32,167 bases of DNA from a virus. The translations under genes were made by a program, and so were the position numbers. The notes under the pieces are model-generated. The model saw only the letters and a list, made by a program, of their open reading frames with translations. It was not told where the DNA came from and did not search any database. Location of the stretch: IMG/VR virus record IMGVR_UViG_3300001282_000035, positions 1-32,167 of that record; one strand, 5' to 3'. Shown one piece after another: positions 1-6,478 of this stretch. The first letter of the stretch is position 1, and every line of letters starts with the position of its first letter.

Positions 1-856
1 TAACATGACTAGACGTGCACTGTGTCTTCATCTCATTCTTGAAGATCAGACGAACTGTCTCACGACTTGCCCAGTCACCAAAGAACGGAGTACCCTTGTA
101 GTAACCAGTCTTTGGAAGTGCACGAGACTCATTCTCGACAGGAAGTAGTTCATATGCGTATACTTTATCAATATCAAGATTGAACAACTGGTTATAATAT
201 TTGCGCGCGAGAGTCCTTGTTGCTTCTTCAGGATTAGTCTGACGCATCAGGTGGTGGCGCAGATCGATGTTACCGAAGTAGAACTCAGCAACCTTACTAT
301 CGGGCTTGATAAAGCTATCAAGGCCTTCCTTCAGTGCACCGTGTAGTGTCTTAAAAGGAACCGAGTTGACATGCCAACCTGGACGGTACATGCAGATAGC
401 ATGACTATCGCCGGCGACCACATTGCCCATGTGTGTGATATTCTTGATAGTTATGGCTGTATTCTCGATACGCTTTAGATTTTCCCAGTCAACCTTTACC
501 CAATCAGGATGGATCTCGCCCTTCATACGTGGCTGCAGCATCTCAGAGTACTTAGGATGATCTATCCACAGAGAATGGACCTTGCCCTTGAACTGTGAGT
601 ATCGGATCAGGTTGTCGATACCACCATAGTTCTTCATGCCGCCGAATAGGTTGAGAGATCCACCCCAGTCATTGCCGTGGTAGACGTAGATCTCATCAAA
701 GGAATTGATGTCAGGATGAATGTCACCGGTACGATCTAGGTGTACATCGTATCCAATCTCCTCCAACTGGTTCGCATAGATCGCCGCCTGAGCAGCACGA
801 TGCGAATGGATGTTGGAGGAGACATGGGTGAATGGGGAGGTGACGAGCGTTCTCAT
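1..856 (-). CDS. SGNH-hydrolase-like protein, partial (C-terminus beyond window)
   Basis: The frame is open from an ATG at 856 to the window edge, giving at least 285 residues with no stop. Two motifs suggest an SGNH/GDSL-type hydrolase: GDSH at residues 149-152, where the nucleophilic serine block would be, and FGNIDLRHH at 194-202, which resembles the G-E/N-D-x-R-x-H oxyanion block of SGNH-like families. Residues 1-140 look like a separate alpha/beta domain rich in Trp, His and Gly. The gene starts 8 bases after the PLP-enzyme gene, so both are probably cotranscribed, and it lies in an apparent DNA-modification cluster. The ribosome binding site is weak. A role in trimming or transferring a group on modified nucleotides would fit but is inference. 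A glycosyltransferase-like N-terminal domain is an alternative reading. The C-terminal residues, including any Asp-His pair, are not visible here. Confidence 0.75.
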   Translation of the reverse strand, partial: MRTLVTSPFTHVSSNIHSHRAAQAAIYANQLEEIGYDVHLDRTGDIHPDINSFDEIYVYHGNDWGGSLNLFGGMKNYGGIDNLIRYSQFKGKVHSLWIDHPKYSEMLQPRMKGEIHPDWVKVDWENLKRIENTAITIKNITHMGNVVAGDSHAICMYRPGWHVNSVPFKTLHGALKEGLDSFIKPDSKVAEFYFGNIDLRHHLMRQTNPEEATRTLARKYYNQLFNLDIDKVYAYELLPVENESRALPKTGYYKGTPFFGDWASRETVRLIFKNEMKTQCTSSHV

Positions 857-864
857 ATTATTCA

Positions 865-1767
865 CTATACATCAAGGGCGGCATAATGTACATCATTTTT
901 TGGCCAATCACGGTAACTATTTACGCGATCGTAAATGGTAGGATCATTCAGAACTGGTTCTGATCCTACGTTCCAGAATAGGATGTTCCTGCCGGTATTC
1001 TTAGGAATGTACTTCCATACCTTACCATCATACGTATCTATGCAAGGAAACGGTGGAAGGTTGCCAGCCTTCTCACTCTGTTGGAAAGGCATCGGTTCAG
1101 AGATAACATCGGCGCGGCCAAGTTCACCAGCCTTCAGGTTACGTGACACAGCAACCGAATGGAACTTGGCATTCGGCCATGCAATCTGCATTGCTCTCGA
1201 AAGAACGCCGGTCGAGATGGCAACATAAACCTCATCAGGTTCTGGGATCTTAGATGCAGCCTTGACGATACCGGCAGTCACAAGTTCATGCTTTAGACCA
1301 AGAGGGACAAAGAATGCATCATCCTGTGTATTAGCCCAGTCACTGGCAATCTTGTTTAGGTTCGGCATTGCAGCAATACGATGGAACGATGCCTCTGCAC
1401 CACGCTCAATGCAACATGCCTGATGGTGCGAGATTCTCTTGGCAGAAGGCATGAATAGCTTGACCTTCTTATCATAACGTTTGGCAACATCAAGGATAGA
1501 GACACCGGCAAGACCTGTACGTGGCTGGACATACACAATAGTCGACTGATTGATTTTTGACATCAGACAGTCACCACCGCGTACCTTGGTTCCTGTGATA
1601 AGATCATCACGGACACACCGAACACCGTCGTGAACCGTAACGACAGGATCAGGATAAGGATCAGACCATGTTCCGGCCAGTTCTAGATAAAAATCCTTGG
1701 CACCTTGCCAACTACGATATCCAACATCCTTGTTATAACCATCTACAACATGTTTATCATGACTCAT
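865..1767 (-). CDS. Fold-type II PLP-dependent enzyme (tryptophan synthase beta/ACC deaminase superfamily)
   Basis: 300 residues. The segment VRDDLITGTKVRGG (about residues 52-65) matches the PLP-lysine region of the ACC deaminase/D-cysteine desulfhydrase/threonine synthase group, with Lys61 as the likely Schiff-base lysine. STGVLSRA (about 185-192) is in the position of the Gly/Ser/Thr loop that binds the cofactor phosphate. Proteins of this superfamily catalyse beta-elimination, beta-replacement or deamination of amino acids. The start overlaps the stop of the upstream transferase-like gene by 4 bases (ATGA), so the two are translationally coupled. PLP enzymes accompany amino acid:DNA transferases in thymidine-hypermodifying phages, so a role in processing an amino acid attached to a DNA base is plausible. 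Free amino-acid metabolism is the alternative. Confidence 0.85.
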   Translation of the reverse strand: MSHDKHVVDGYNKDVGYRSWQGAKDFYLELAGTWSDPYPDPVVTVHDGVRCVRDDLITGTKVRGGDCLMSKINQSTIVYVQPRTGLAGVSILDVAKRYDKKVKLFMPSAKRISHHQACCIERGAEASFHRIAAMPNLNKIASDWANTQDDAFFVPLGLKHELVTAGIVKAASKIPEPDEVYVAISTGVLSRAMQIAWPNAKFHSVAVSRNLKAGELGRADVISEPMPFQQSEKAGNLPPFPCIDTYDGKVWKYIPKNTGRNILFWNVGSEPVLNDPTIYDRVNSYRDWPKNDVHYAALDV

Positions 1768-2915
1768 GCCATATTCCTTACCAGTTGTTTGTACTGATCC
1801 ACACTCAGACCAGCTTTATCTATTATATAGCCGTCTGATGGGTGGTTGGTCATTCCATTAAACGTATCTACTAAGCCCAGATCAAGCATCGCTCTTTGCC
1901 GTCCGTAAGGATGGTCCTTAATTCTGCAAGAAGACCACACGGAATCAAAGCATAGATGATTGTAGTCTGATCCTGGTTTGACATAGTTTTCAACCCATCG
2001 GATGAAATCGCAACAGACGTCTTCTGCATCATAGGGATAGGCACCTGTATCGGCATAGATCTTCTCCATAACGTTATCCAGGAATACTTCCTGCTTCACT
2101 CTGTTAGTATTGATTGCTAGATACGAGATACACTCAACAGCATTCGTACCGTAGTAGAACATGCTTTCCTTGTTGACATACTGAGGATACCAGTCAGCAA
2201 TATCAGCAATGAATGCAGCGTACTGGAATCGATAGACACGAAGGCCATGTCTTTGGTTCCAAGCAAACATCCATTCACCGATCTCACGAAGATCCCTCTT
2301 GGCATTAGATCCTTCAAGCCACCCAGCTAGTTCACGACAAAGCTTCGGTGCAAACTCAGACAAGTAGTAATCGCCGGCCTTCCTATAGTTCTTACCCTCA
2401 GGAATCTTAGGGAAAGCTGGGAACTGATATCCTACCGACGTATAGAATGGATATGGATAATTGTTCAACCGACGAACCATGTCTTCGATTGAATTGCATT
2501 CGTATAAGTGTGGAAGGATTGTGTTGTGGTATCCAGACGGCTTTTTCGAGTAATTAATGCCAGACCCAGTGATGCGATGTAACAGAAAGACATAAAGCCA
2601 TTCTGGGAGGCTAAAATAAGTGTGCCTGCCTGTCCAATCGCGGGCAATGTACCCACGTTCGCGCGTATGGAGTCCCTGTTCCATCTTGTGCCAGTATGGA
2701 TGTTCAGGAGTCCAACCATAGAACACATCGTTTACGATCTGAGAAAAGCCGGCAAACTTACGGTTGACTACATCATAGAGTTCTACATTTTCAAGAAGGT
2801 TATCGGCCATGGCCGACTCCTTATATGGAATCGTGCCTAGGTTACACTTGGCCTGTTGGTCCTTGGCCAGTTCAAAGTATCGAAGATACTCGTCATAGTA
2901 TTGTGTGGTTTCCAT
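1764..2915 (-). CDS. Probable amino acid:DNA transferase-like protein (aGPT-Pplase type)
   Basis: 383 residues, mostly alpha-helical, with no signal peptide or membrane segment. Highly patterned blocks include RITGSGINYSKKPSGYHN (114-131), YPFYTSVGYQFPAFPK (155-170), YRFQYAAFIADIADWYPQYV (228-247) and FYYGTNAVECISYL (253-266). From memory, this block pattern resembles the phage family called alpha-glutamyl/putrescinyl-thymine pyrophosphorylase or amino acid:DNA transferase, which replaces an activated hydroxymethyl group on a base with an amino acid. I could not search to confirm it. Context agrees: it sits directly between a PLP enzyme (4-base overlap) and dCMP deaminase (1-base overlap), next to a nucleotide hydroxymethylase. 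Alternatives are another helical base-modification protein, such as the helical domain of the 5-hmdU kinases, or an unrelated conserved phage protein. The function is tentative; the reality of the gene is certain. Confidence 0.6.
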   Translation of the reverse strand: METTQYYDEYLRYFELAKDQQAKCNLGTIPYKESAMADNLLENVELYDVVNRKFAGFSQIVNDVFYGWTPEHPYWHKMEQGLHTRERGYIARDWTGRHTYFSLPEWLYVFLLHRITGSGINYSKKPSGYHNTILPHLYECNSIEDMVRRLNNYPYPFYTSVGYQFPAFPKIPEGKNYRKAGDYYLSEFAPKLCRELAGWLEGSNAKRDLREIGEWMFAWNQRHGLRVYRFQYAAFIADIADWYPQYVNKESMFYYGTNAVECISYLAINTNRVKQEVFLDNVMEKIYADTGAYPYDAEDVCCDFIRWVENYVKPGSDYNHLCFDSVWSSCRIKDHPYGRQRAMLDLGLVDTFNGMTNHPSDGYIIDKAGLSVDQYKQLVRNMA

Positions 2916-3361
2916 TATTCTTCTTCATGACACAGGAACATCACACTGGCTTCCCTGAACATCTTTTCAGTTGTCTTCATAGATGTCCTCCAGGTATCAG
3001 AGATATTCTTAGGATGTTCCATGATAACCTTGGTGATTCCTACCTGAATGATACCCTTGGCACACTCAGAACACACAGGAAGGCCAACAACATATAGTGT
3101 AGCACCATCAAGTGATACGCCGTTATGACATGCATTGTAGATTGCATTCATCTCACCATGCACAACGTACTTGTACTTCTCCTCACGATCATTATATCGA
3201 TCGTCAGTGTCCTTGATGCCGCGAGGAAACCCGTTGTATCCCTGACTGAGGATCTGACCCTTAGAACCAACAGCAACGGCTCCAACCTTTACCGATGGAT
3301 CCTTTGACCAGGTAGCAACTTCCTTGGCCATATCAAGGTAACGGCGTGTCCACTTGTTCAT
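2915..3361 (-). CDS. cd: Deoxycytidylate (dCMP) deaminase
   Basis: 148 residues. It contains the zinc-dependent cytidine/dCMP deaminase signature: HGEMNAI (His68, catalytic Glu70) and PVCSEC (Cys97 and Cys100 as zinc ligands). The N-terminal DPSVKVGAVAV strand and the GYNGFPRG loop are typical of dCMP deaminases. The enzyme converts dCMP to dUMP, feeding dTMP synthesis, and acts in the cytosol in the phage dNTP-synthesising complex. T4 Cd is longer (193 residues), so this is a compact version like those of many other bacteria and phages. It overlaps the hydroxymethylase gene by one base (TAATG), so the two enzymes that compete for dCMP are made from the same message. It could supply dUMP for a thymidine pathway, but no thymidylate synthase is present in this window. 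Confidence 0.93.
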   Translation of the reverse strand: MNKWTRRYLDMAKEVATWSKDPSVKVGAVAVGSKGQILSQGYNGFPRGIKDTDDRYNDREEKYKYVVHGEMNAIYNACHNGVSLDGATLYVVGLPVCSECAKGIIQVGITKVIMEHPKNISDTWRTSMKTTEKMFREASVMFLCHEEE

Positions 3362-4011
3362 TACTTCACCATATCAAAATGACGTTCATATACGTGGAGG
3401 TTGCCGACATTCCAGATGATCTTAGGTTCACGAACTAGTTGTAGATCGTCACACAGCCGGTCGGCAACATAATTCTGCCATGCATAGTCATTACGATACC
3501 CAAAGACGACGTCATTAGAACGCATCTGAACTACAACAATCAACCGTTCATCACGGATCATATATTGAACGGCATTGGTGCACATAAAGTCTGACATGCC
3601 ATTTTCATTATAATCTTCCCACATACTAGGCCGAGTATAGATCATCACAGCACGACGACTATTAGGATTAGTATGCAGCTCGTTAAGGACGTTTAGATAC
3701 TGCAGCCCGTTATTTTTATGATAGATTGCCCAACCATAGTTAGAGTTGATCTTACCTTCAGTAGAGGCAACCTGTTCCCAGATGGCAGGAGTCTTACCAG
3801 GAATATCCTTGACGTACAGAGACATCGACTTATACCAATCGAGCTCACGCTCTACGTACTCTTCATTGACTTCGCCAAAGATAGTCGGTTGGTCTGCTTC
3901 GAAGTTTGCACCGATCATCTCAATAGTCTTGACACCGGTCTTATCAATGACAAAGTTCTCAGCAGCAAGCTCGTTGATGAAGTGCTGACGAATGTCGGAA
4001 ACCTTAAGCAT
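3361..4011 (-). CDS. 42: dCMP hydroxymethylase (T4 gp42-like)
   Basis: 216 residues of the thymidylate synthase superfamily, strongly like T4 gp42 as I recall it: VIDKTGVKTIEMIGA near the N-terminus, KINSNYGWAIY, SRRAVMIYTRPSM, DFMCTNAVQYMIRD and RSNDVVFGYRNDYAWQ. Cys144 is the catalytic nucleophile (T4 Cys148) and Asp175 aligns with T4 Asp179. In thymidylate synthases and dUMP enzymes that position is Asn, and the Asp favours dCMP. The predicted reaction makes 5-hydroxymethyl-dCMP with methylene-tetrahydrofolate, replacing cytosine in phage DNA and protecting it from host nucleases. The protein is about 30 residues shorter than T4 gp42 at the C-terminus. Its start overlaps the upstream stop by one base. 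An hmC kinase or a host nucleotide kinase would be needed next and is not in the window. Confidence 0.93.
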   Translation of the reverse strand: MLKVSDIRQHFINELAAENFVIDKTGVKTIEMIGANFEADQPTIFGEVNEEYVERELDWYKSMSLYVKDIPGKTPAIWEQVASTEGKINSNYGWAIYHKNNGLQYLNVLNELHTNPNSRRAVMIYTRPSMWEDYNENGMSDFMCTNAVQYMIRDERLIVVVQMRSNDVVFGYRNDYAWQNYVADRLCDDLQLVREPKIIWNVGNLHVYERHFDMVK

Positions 4012-4343
4012 TATGCCATCTCCAAATATACGGTGTATCGACCTTTGTTATTTCCATTGGTTGACCTCGTTGACTTTTTGATCTGATACACCCAGTTATG
4101 AATAGTATTCTTTATAACATCATGTTTAATAACAAGATCTTTAGTCAGACTTTTTTCATCTATGCTGCTAAAATGGTGAGGAGGAAGCATGTCAACAGAC
4201 CACTGATTGTCATGAACTCGGGCTGATATGATGTTAGTATATAGTCCATCTTCAACAGCCAACTTAGTCAGTTTAACACAGCGGTTTGGCCAATAACAAC
4301 CAAATGATGGATAATCTGATAAATCAAATTTAACTCTGCTCAT
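4011..4343 (-). CDS. Hypothetical protein, 110 aa
   Basis: I do not recognise this protein. It has no signal peptide, membrane helix or clear motif. The first half is rich in Trp, Tyr and Pro (PSFGCYWPNRCVK), and the second half is basic with a Thr/Asn/Lys stretch (KKSTRSTNGNNKGR). The start has a good Shine-Dalgarno (AAGGTGG) and the stop shares one base with the gene 42 start, so it belongs to the nucleotide-metabolism operon and is translationally coupled to it. Its composition is more AT-rich than the enzymes around it, as for the other small genes up to 6000, which suggests variable accessory content. A small nucleic-acid-binding protein is possible from the charge but not supported by any motif. 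Confidence 0.75.
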   Translation of the reverse strand: MSRVKFDLSDYPSFGCYWPNRCVKLTKLAVEDGLYTNIISARVHDNQWSVDMLPPHHFSSIDEKSLTKDLVIKHDVIKNTIHNWVYQIKKSTRSTNGNNKGRYTVYLEMA

Positions 4344-4344
4344 C

Positions 4345-4677
4345 TTACTTTACCACCTTAAGCCGGTTGAGATAATCACGAGTTACTGACTGACCTTCCA
4401 TCTTGCCGCGGATATACGACACGGCAAAGCTGGCATAGTTGATCAGATCTTTGTAGGTATCTTCGAGAGACTCAAAGTTTGCAGTCTCGCCAGACTCAAG
4501 AAGAGACTGTGCACGAAGCATCTTGCCATGCATTGTATCGTGGATCGAGTCGACACCACGGCGATAGTGCATTGCCTGAAGTACGTTCGAGTTAGGGTTC
4601 TGATAGTCCTGAGACTTCTTGAGTTGCAGTTCGATGCATTCGCGCAGGACTTTTACTGATTCACGTTCATTAGTCAT
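4345..4677 (-). CDS. Nmad1-type protein (nucleotide modification associated domain 1, DUF1599)
   Basis: 110 residues. The pattern KKSQDYQNPNS (20-30), RRGVDSIHDTMHGKMLRAQSLLESG (39-63) and NFESLEDTYKDLINYASF (67-84) matches the DUF1599 family, renamed Nmad1 because its members cluster with enzymes that modify DNA bases. The helical layout with paired acidic residues suggests a small ligand- or nucleotide-handling protein; the family's reaction is not established to my knowledge. It lies one gene upstream of dCMP hydroxymethylase and ends one base before the next gene starts, so it is part of the same operon. Its presence independently supports reading 1-4680 as a base-modification region. A good GAAGGA-type ribosome binding site precedes the ATG at 4677. 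Confidence 0.8.
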   Translation of the reverse strand: MTNERESVKVLRECIELQLKKSQDYQNPNSNVLQAMHYRRGVDSIHDTMHGKMLRAQSLLESGETANFESLEDTYKDLINYASFAVSYIRGKMEGQSVTRDYLNRLKVVK

Positions 4678-4689
4678 AATATATCCTTC

Positions 4690-4986
4690 TTATGCAAATA
4701 CTTTTTGGTATTGACTATGTAACTCTACCACGCTTTTGATTTCTTGTACATCATTAATTTGCTTAAGTGAAGAACAAATTTTATATCCAAAAGATATGGC
4801 TTCGGACTGAGTTTTAAATGATGCACATCCTTTACCACACCAATCACTGTGTTTTTTGCCATTCGGCATATAATTACTAACTGCAAATCGTGTAACATAC
4901 TTGTTAGTACCTTTACGATAGTAGCAGTTAAATTTTTGATTTCCACCGTCCTGGGTGGCTCCATAATAATGGTTAGAAATTTTCAT
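4690..4986 (-). CDS. Hypothetical protein, 98 aa
   Basis: Function not recognised. The sequence is basic and aromatic near the N-terminus (NCYYRKGTNKYVTRFAV), followed by WCGKGCASFKTQSEAISFGYKI. The run of a short beta-hairpin-like segment followed by Fkt-xx-EA is reminiscent of AP2/Arm-type small DNA-binding folds, but the match is too weak to name. WCGKGC (about residues 49-54) is the only Cys pair close together, and no second pair that would make a zinc site is obvious. An AAGGAT ribosome binding site precedes the ATG at 4986, and the gene is separated by about 12 bases from each neighbour, typical of small early phage genes. The codon use is AT-rich like its neighbours at 4011-4343 and 4999-5442. 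Confidence 0.7.
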   Translation of the reverse strand: MKISNHYYGATQDGGNQKFNCYYRKGTNKYVTRFAVSNYMPNGKKHSDWCGKGCASFKTQSEAISFGYKICSSLKQINDVQEIKSVVELHSQYQKVFA

Positions 4987-4998
4987 AATATAATATCC

Positions 4999-5442
4999 TT
5001 ATTGCTTGTACGAAGAGATAGAAAGGTCATACATTTCACTAATCTTTTCAGGATTAGTAATCGTCCGGACCTTCTTCATTTTTGTCAGATCATACATGCG
5101 CATGTCTGCATTACGTGGACCAAAATTATTAACAACGAAGAAACTATCAGGAGTTGCTTCATAGATAGCAATATGTTCATCACGAGCTGTAGGATTTGAT
5201 ACGAAAAACAGTTTATCTGCTGTATCGGCTTTATACCATTGAGAACGTTCTAATGGCATTGCACAGTGCTTTCGAATAACCGTGCGGACTTTAACTTCTA
5301 CCTTTGTGTCATCGGCTATGATATCTTTATGCATATCATACATGTTACTACTAAAGGTTACATTTTTATATTCACCCGAATCGATTAGATAGTCAATTAC
5401 AAGTCGTTCGCCGAGTGCACCTGTTTTTACGATATTAGTCAT
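4999..5442 (-). CDS. Probable PD-(D/E)XK-fold nuclease-like protein
   Basis: 147 residues. The N-terminus KTGALGERLVIDYLIDSGEY, then DMHKDIIADDTKVEVKVRT (about residues 36-54), gives the spacing of a PD-(D/E)XK catalytic core: Glu in the first helix (GERL), Asp at HKDI, and E-V-K in EVKVRT. Many small phage and restriction-like proteins begin the same way (T-G-x-x-GE-x-L). The predicted role is a Mg2+-dependent nuclease or a nuclease-fold DNA-binding protein in the cytosol, possibly attacking host or competitor DNA that lacks the phage's modification. That target is inference. The gene sits in a run of small AT-rich accessory genes and has a short AAGGA-like leader. The core motifs are visible, but the family assignment is from motif spacing only. 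Confidence 0.6.
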   Translation of the reverse strand: MTNIVKTGALGERLVIDYLIDSGEYKNVTFSSNMYDMHKDIIADDTKVEVKVRTVIRKHCAMPLERSQWYKADTADKLFFVSNPTARDEHIAIYEATPDSFFVVNNFGPRNADMRMYDLTKMKKVRTITNPEKISEMYDLSISSYKQ

Positions 5443-5451
5443 AATATTTCC

Positions 5452-5478
5452 TTGATTTTAGATTGTTGATTTTAGATT
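5452..5478 (-). repeat. Tandem 13-base repeat in the leader of the nuclease-like gene
   Basis: TTGATTTTAGATT occurs twice (5452-5464 and 5466-5478), separated by a single G, so the period is 14. It lies in the 53-base gap between the 87-aa gene and the nuclease-like gene, just upstream of that gene's ribosome binding site. It may be a slippage duplication or a pair of binding sites. Nothing else in the gap is recognisable. Confidence 0.7.
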
Positions 5479-5495
5479 TAAGGTTCTACGCAAAA

Positions 5496-5759
5496 TTAAA
5501 TTCGACTATAGTGTTTATTCCAACCCGAGTCGGTGACCCGAAGGCCTTCGGATGCAAGAAGTGGACGCCACATAGATTCGCACACATACTTAGAGGTGTT
5601 TGCATTTTGGATATCATAGATAAGACGATTAACTGCTGCAGTTTGACGGACAGTCTTTGTTGGGAATGTTGCCAGGATTTCCAAAGCTTTGGTCTTGGCT
5701 TCATTCAAAGGAAGCTTATCAAGTGTGCCAAGAATGGTAAGTTGTTCGTCTTTTGTCAT
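5496..5759 (-). CDS. Hypothetical protein, 87 aa
   Basis: I do not recognise this gene. The N-terminal 60 residues are helical (MTKDEQLTILGTLDKLPLNEAKTKAL is cut here for length; see positions 1-26) and contain several Leu/Ala repeats, and the C-terminus has Trp64, Trp79 and mixed charge. No catalytic motif, membrane helix or signal is visible. An AAAGG ribosome binding site precedes the ATG at 5759 and lies directly after a perfect 13-bp inverted repeat (5774-5808), so translation could depend on that structure. An overlapping out-of-frame ORF (5486-5704) is a shadow. The protein is typical in size for small early T4-type genes that target host functions, but nothing in it says which. Confidence 0.65.
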   Translation of the reverse strand: MTKDEQLTILGTLDKLPLNEAKTKALEILATFPTKTVRQTAAVNRLIYDIQNANTSKYVCESMWRPLLASEGLRVTDSGWNKHYSRI

Positions 5760-5773
5760 GATATAAAGGCCTT

Positions 5774-5808
5774 TCAGGTTGGTATAAGCTTATCCTATAC
5801 CAACCTGA
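5774..5808 (-). promoter_or_regulatory. Perfect 13-bp inverted repeat in a 5' leader
   Basis: Arms TCAGGTTGGTATA (5774-5786) and TATACCAACCTGA (5796-5808) are perfectly complementary around a 9-base loop. The element fills most of the gap between the 64-aa membrane protein and the 87-aa gene. On the minus-strand message the 3' arm ends directly before the AAAGG ribosome binding site. There is no T-tract, so it is not a standard intrinsic terminator. An mRNA stability or processing hairpin, or a translational control element, is more likely. Confidence 0.7.
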
Positions 5809-5823
5809 GTTAATTGTACACAG

Positions 5824-6018
5824 TTATTTTAGTAACGCACCGATCCATGATAACCACACCGGAATATAAAACAAAAGTGATATGAACGGTGCAATGTTAT
5901 CACGGTACTTCCAGCGGCGGCCGCTCTTTGATACTGACCGGGTTTTTCCCCATTCGCCCGGGAAAAAATACCCGAATGCCAATATCAAATAACCTGGCCA
6001 CCACAGGAAGTACCTCAT
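5824..6018 (-). CDS. Small membrane protein, 64 aa
   Basis: 64 residues with two hydrophobic segments: about residues 4-19 (FLWWPGYLILAFGYFF) and about 44-62 (ISLLFYIPVWLSWIGALL). A basic Arg/Lys/Ser linker (GKTRSVSKSGRRWKYR, about 24-39) lies between them. This predicts a helical hairpin in the inner membrane with the positive loop in the cytoplasm. The stop-start junction with the upstream MazG-like gene is TAATG, so the two are translationally coupled. Small two-helix phage proteins can act in membrane remodelling, superinfection exclusion or lysis timing, but no motif selects among these. I do not recognise a named family. Confidence 0.7.
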   Translation of the reverse strand: MRYFLWWPGYLILAFGYFFPGEWGKTRSVSKSGRRWKYRDNIAPFISLLFYIPVWLSWIGALLK

Positions 6019-6425
6019 TACTTCAGCCGTGCCAGCAATCCGTGGTTACCGGCGTGTGATGGCGCTTCCCATCCAGCCGGCTTGATGAGATCCGGCAATC
6101 CAAGAGGATTCGGCCTGCTTGCCTTCACACCAACTTCCTTGGCCATATTTGCACGAAGGACACGATCCCATGCATTATAACTATCGATGCCCATTGCATC
6201 CAATGTACCAATAGCAACAACACAAAGGTCAATCAGCCCATCAACAATCTCTTCGGCATCATTATCACGTACGGCATTCTTAGTCTCGGTTAGTTCCTCA
6301 TCAAGAAATGCCATACGGAATTCAAGAAACTGCTTGAGCTTCTCCTTATCAAAATCAAAAACCTTTTCGTTTACTTGGTAGTACCTGTGCATAACACCAA
6401 TATCACGTACCCAATCTGCACTCAT
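6018..6425 (-). CDS. MazG-like nucleotide pyrophosphohydrolase
   Basis: 135 residues. Helical protein with the all-alpha NTP-pyrophosphatase metal motif: LDEELTET (about 41-48), with paired Glu residues, and AEEIVDGLIDLCVVAIGT (about 57-74), with E-E-x-x-D and E/D-x-x-D spacing. These enzymes hydrolyse (d)NTPs to (d)NMP plus pyrophosphate. In an hmC phage such an enzyme could do the job of T4 gp56, removing dCTP (and giving dCMP to the hydroxymethylase and deaminase), which fits the genes at 2915-4011. Other MazG-type substrates such as dUTP or (p)ppGpp remain possible. The C-terminal ASRPNPLGLPDLIKPAGW is an extension conserved in many phage versions. A GGAGA ribosome binding site precedes the ATG at 6425. 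Confidence 0.8.
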   Translation of the reverse strand: MSADWVRDIGVMHRYYQVNEKVFDFDKEKLKQFLEFRMAFLDEELTETKNAVRDNDAEEIVDGLIDLCVVAIGTLDAMGIDSYNAWDRVLRANMAKEVGVKASRPNPLGLPDLIKPAGWEAPSHAGNHGLLARLK

Positions 6426-6478
6426 TATATTCTCCTTGTTGTATTATTCAATCTATCACACATTGACATTAATGTACA

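Noticed and set aside
3361-4011. Thymidylate synthase
   Set aside because: Sequence and Cys144/Asp175 match T4 dCMP hydroxymethylase rather than thymidylate synthase.
3718-4086. Plus-strand ORF opposite gene 42
   Set aside because: Antisense shadow of a well-identified enzyme.
5486-5704. Overlapping frame in the 87-aa gene, considered as a frameshift
   Set aside because: The 87-aa frame is intact with a ribosome site; the other frame is compositional shadow.
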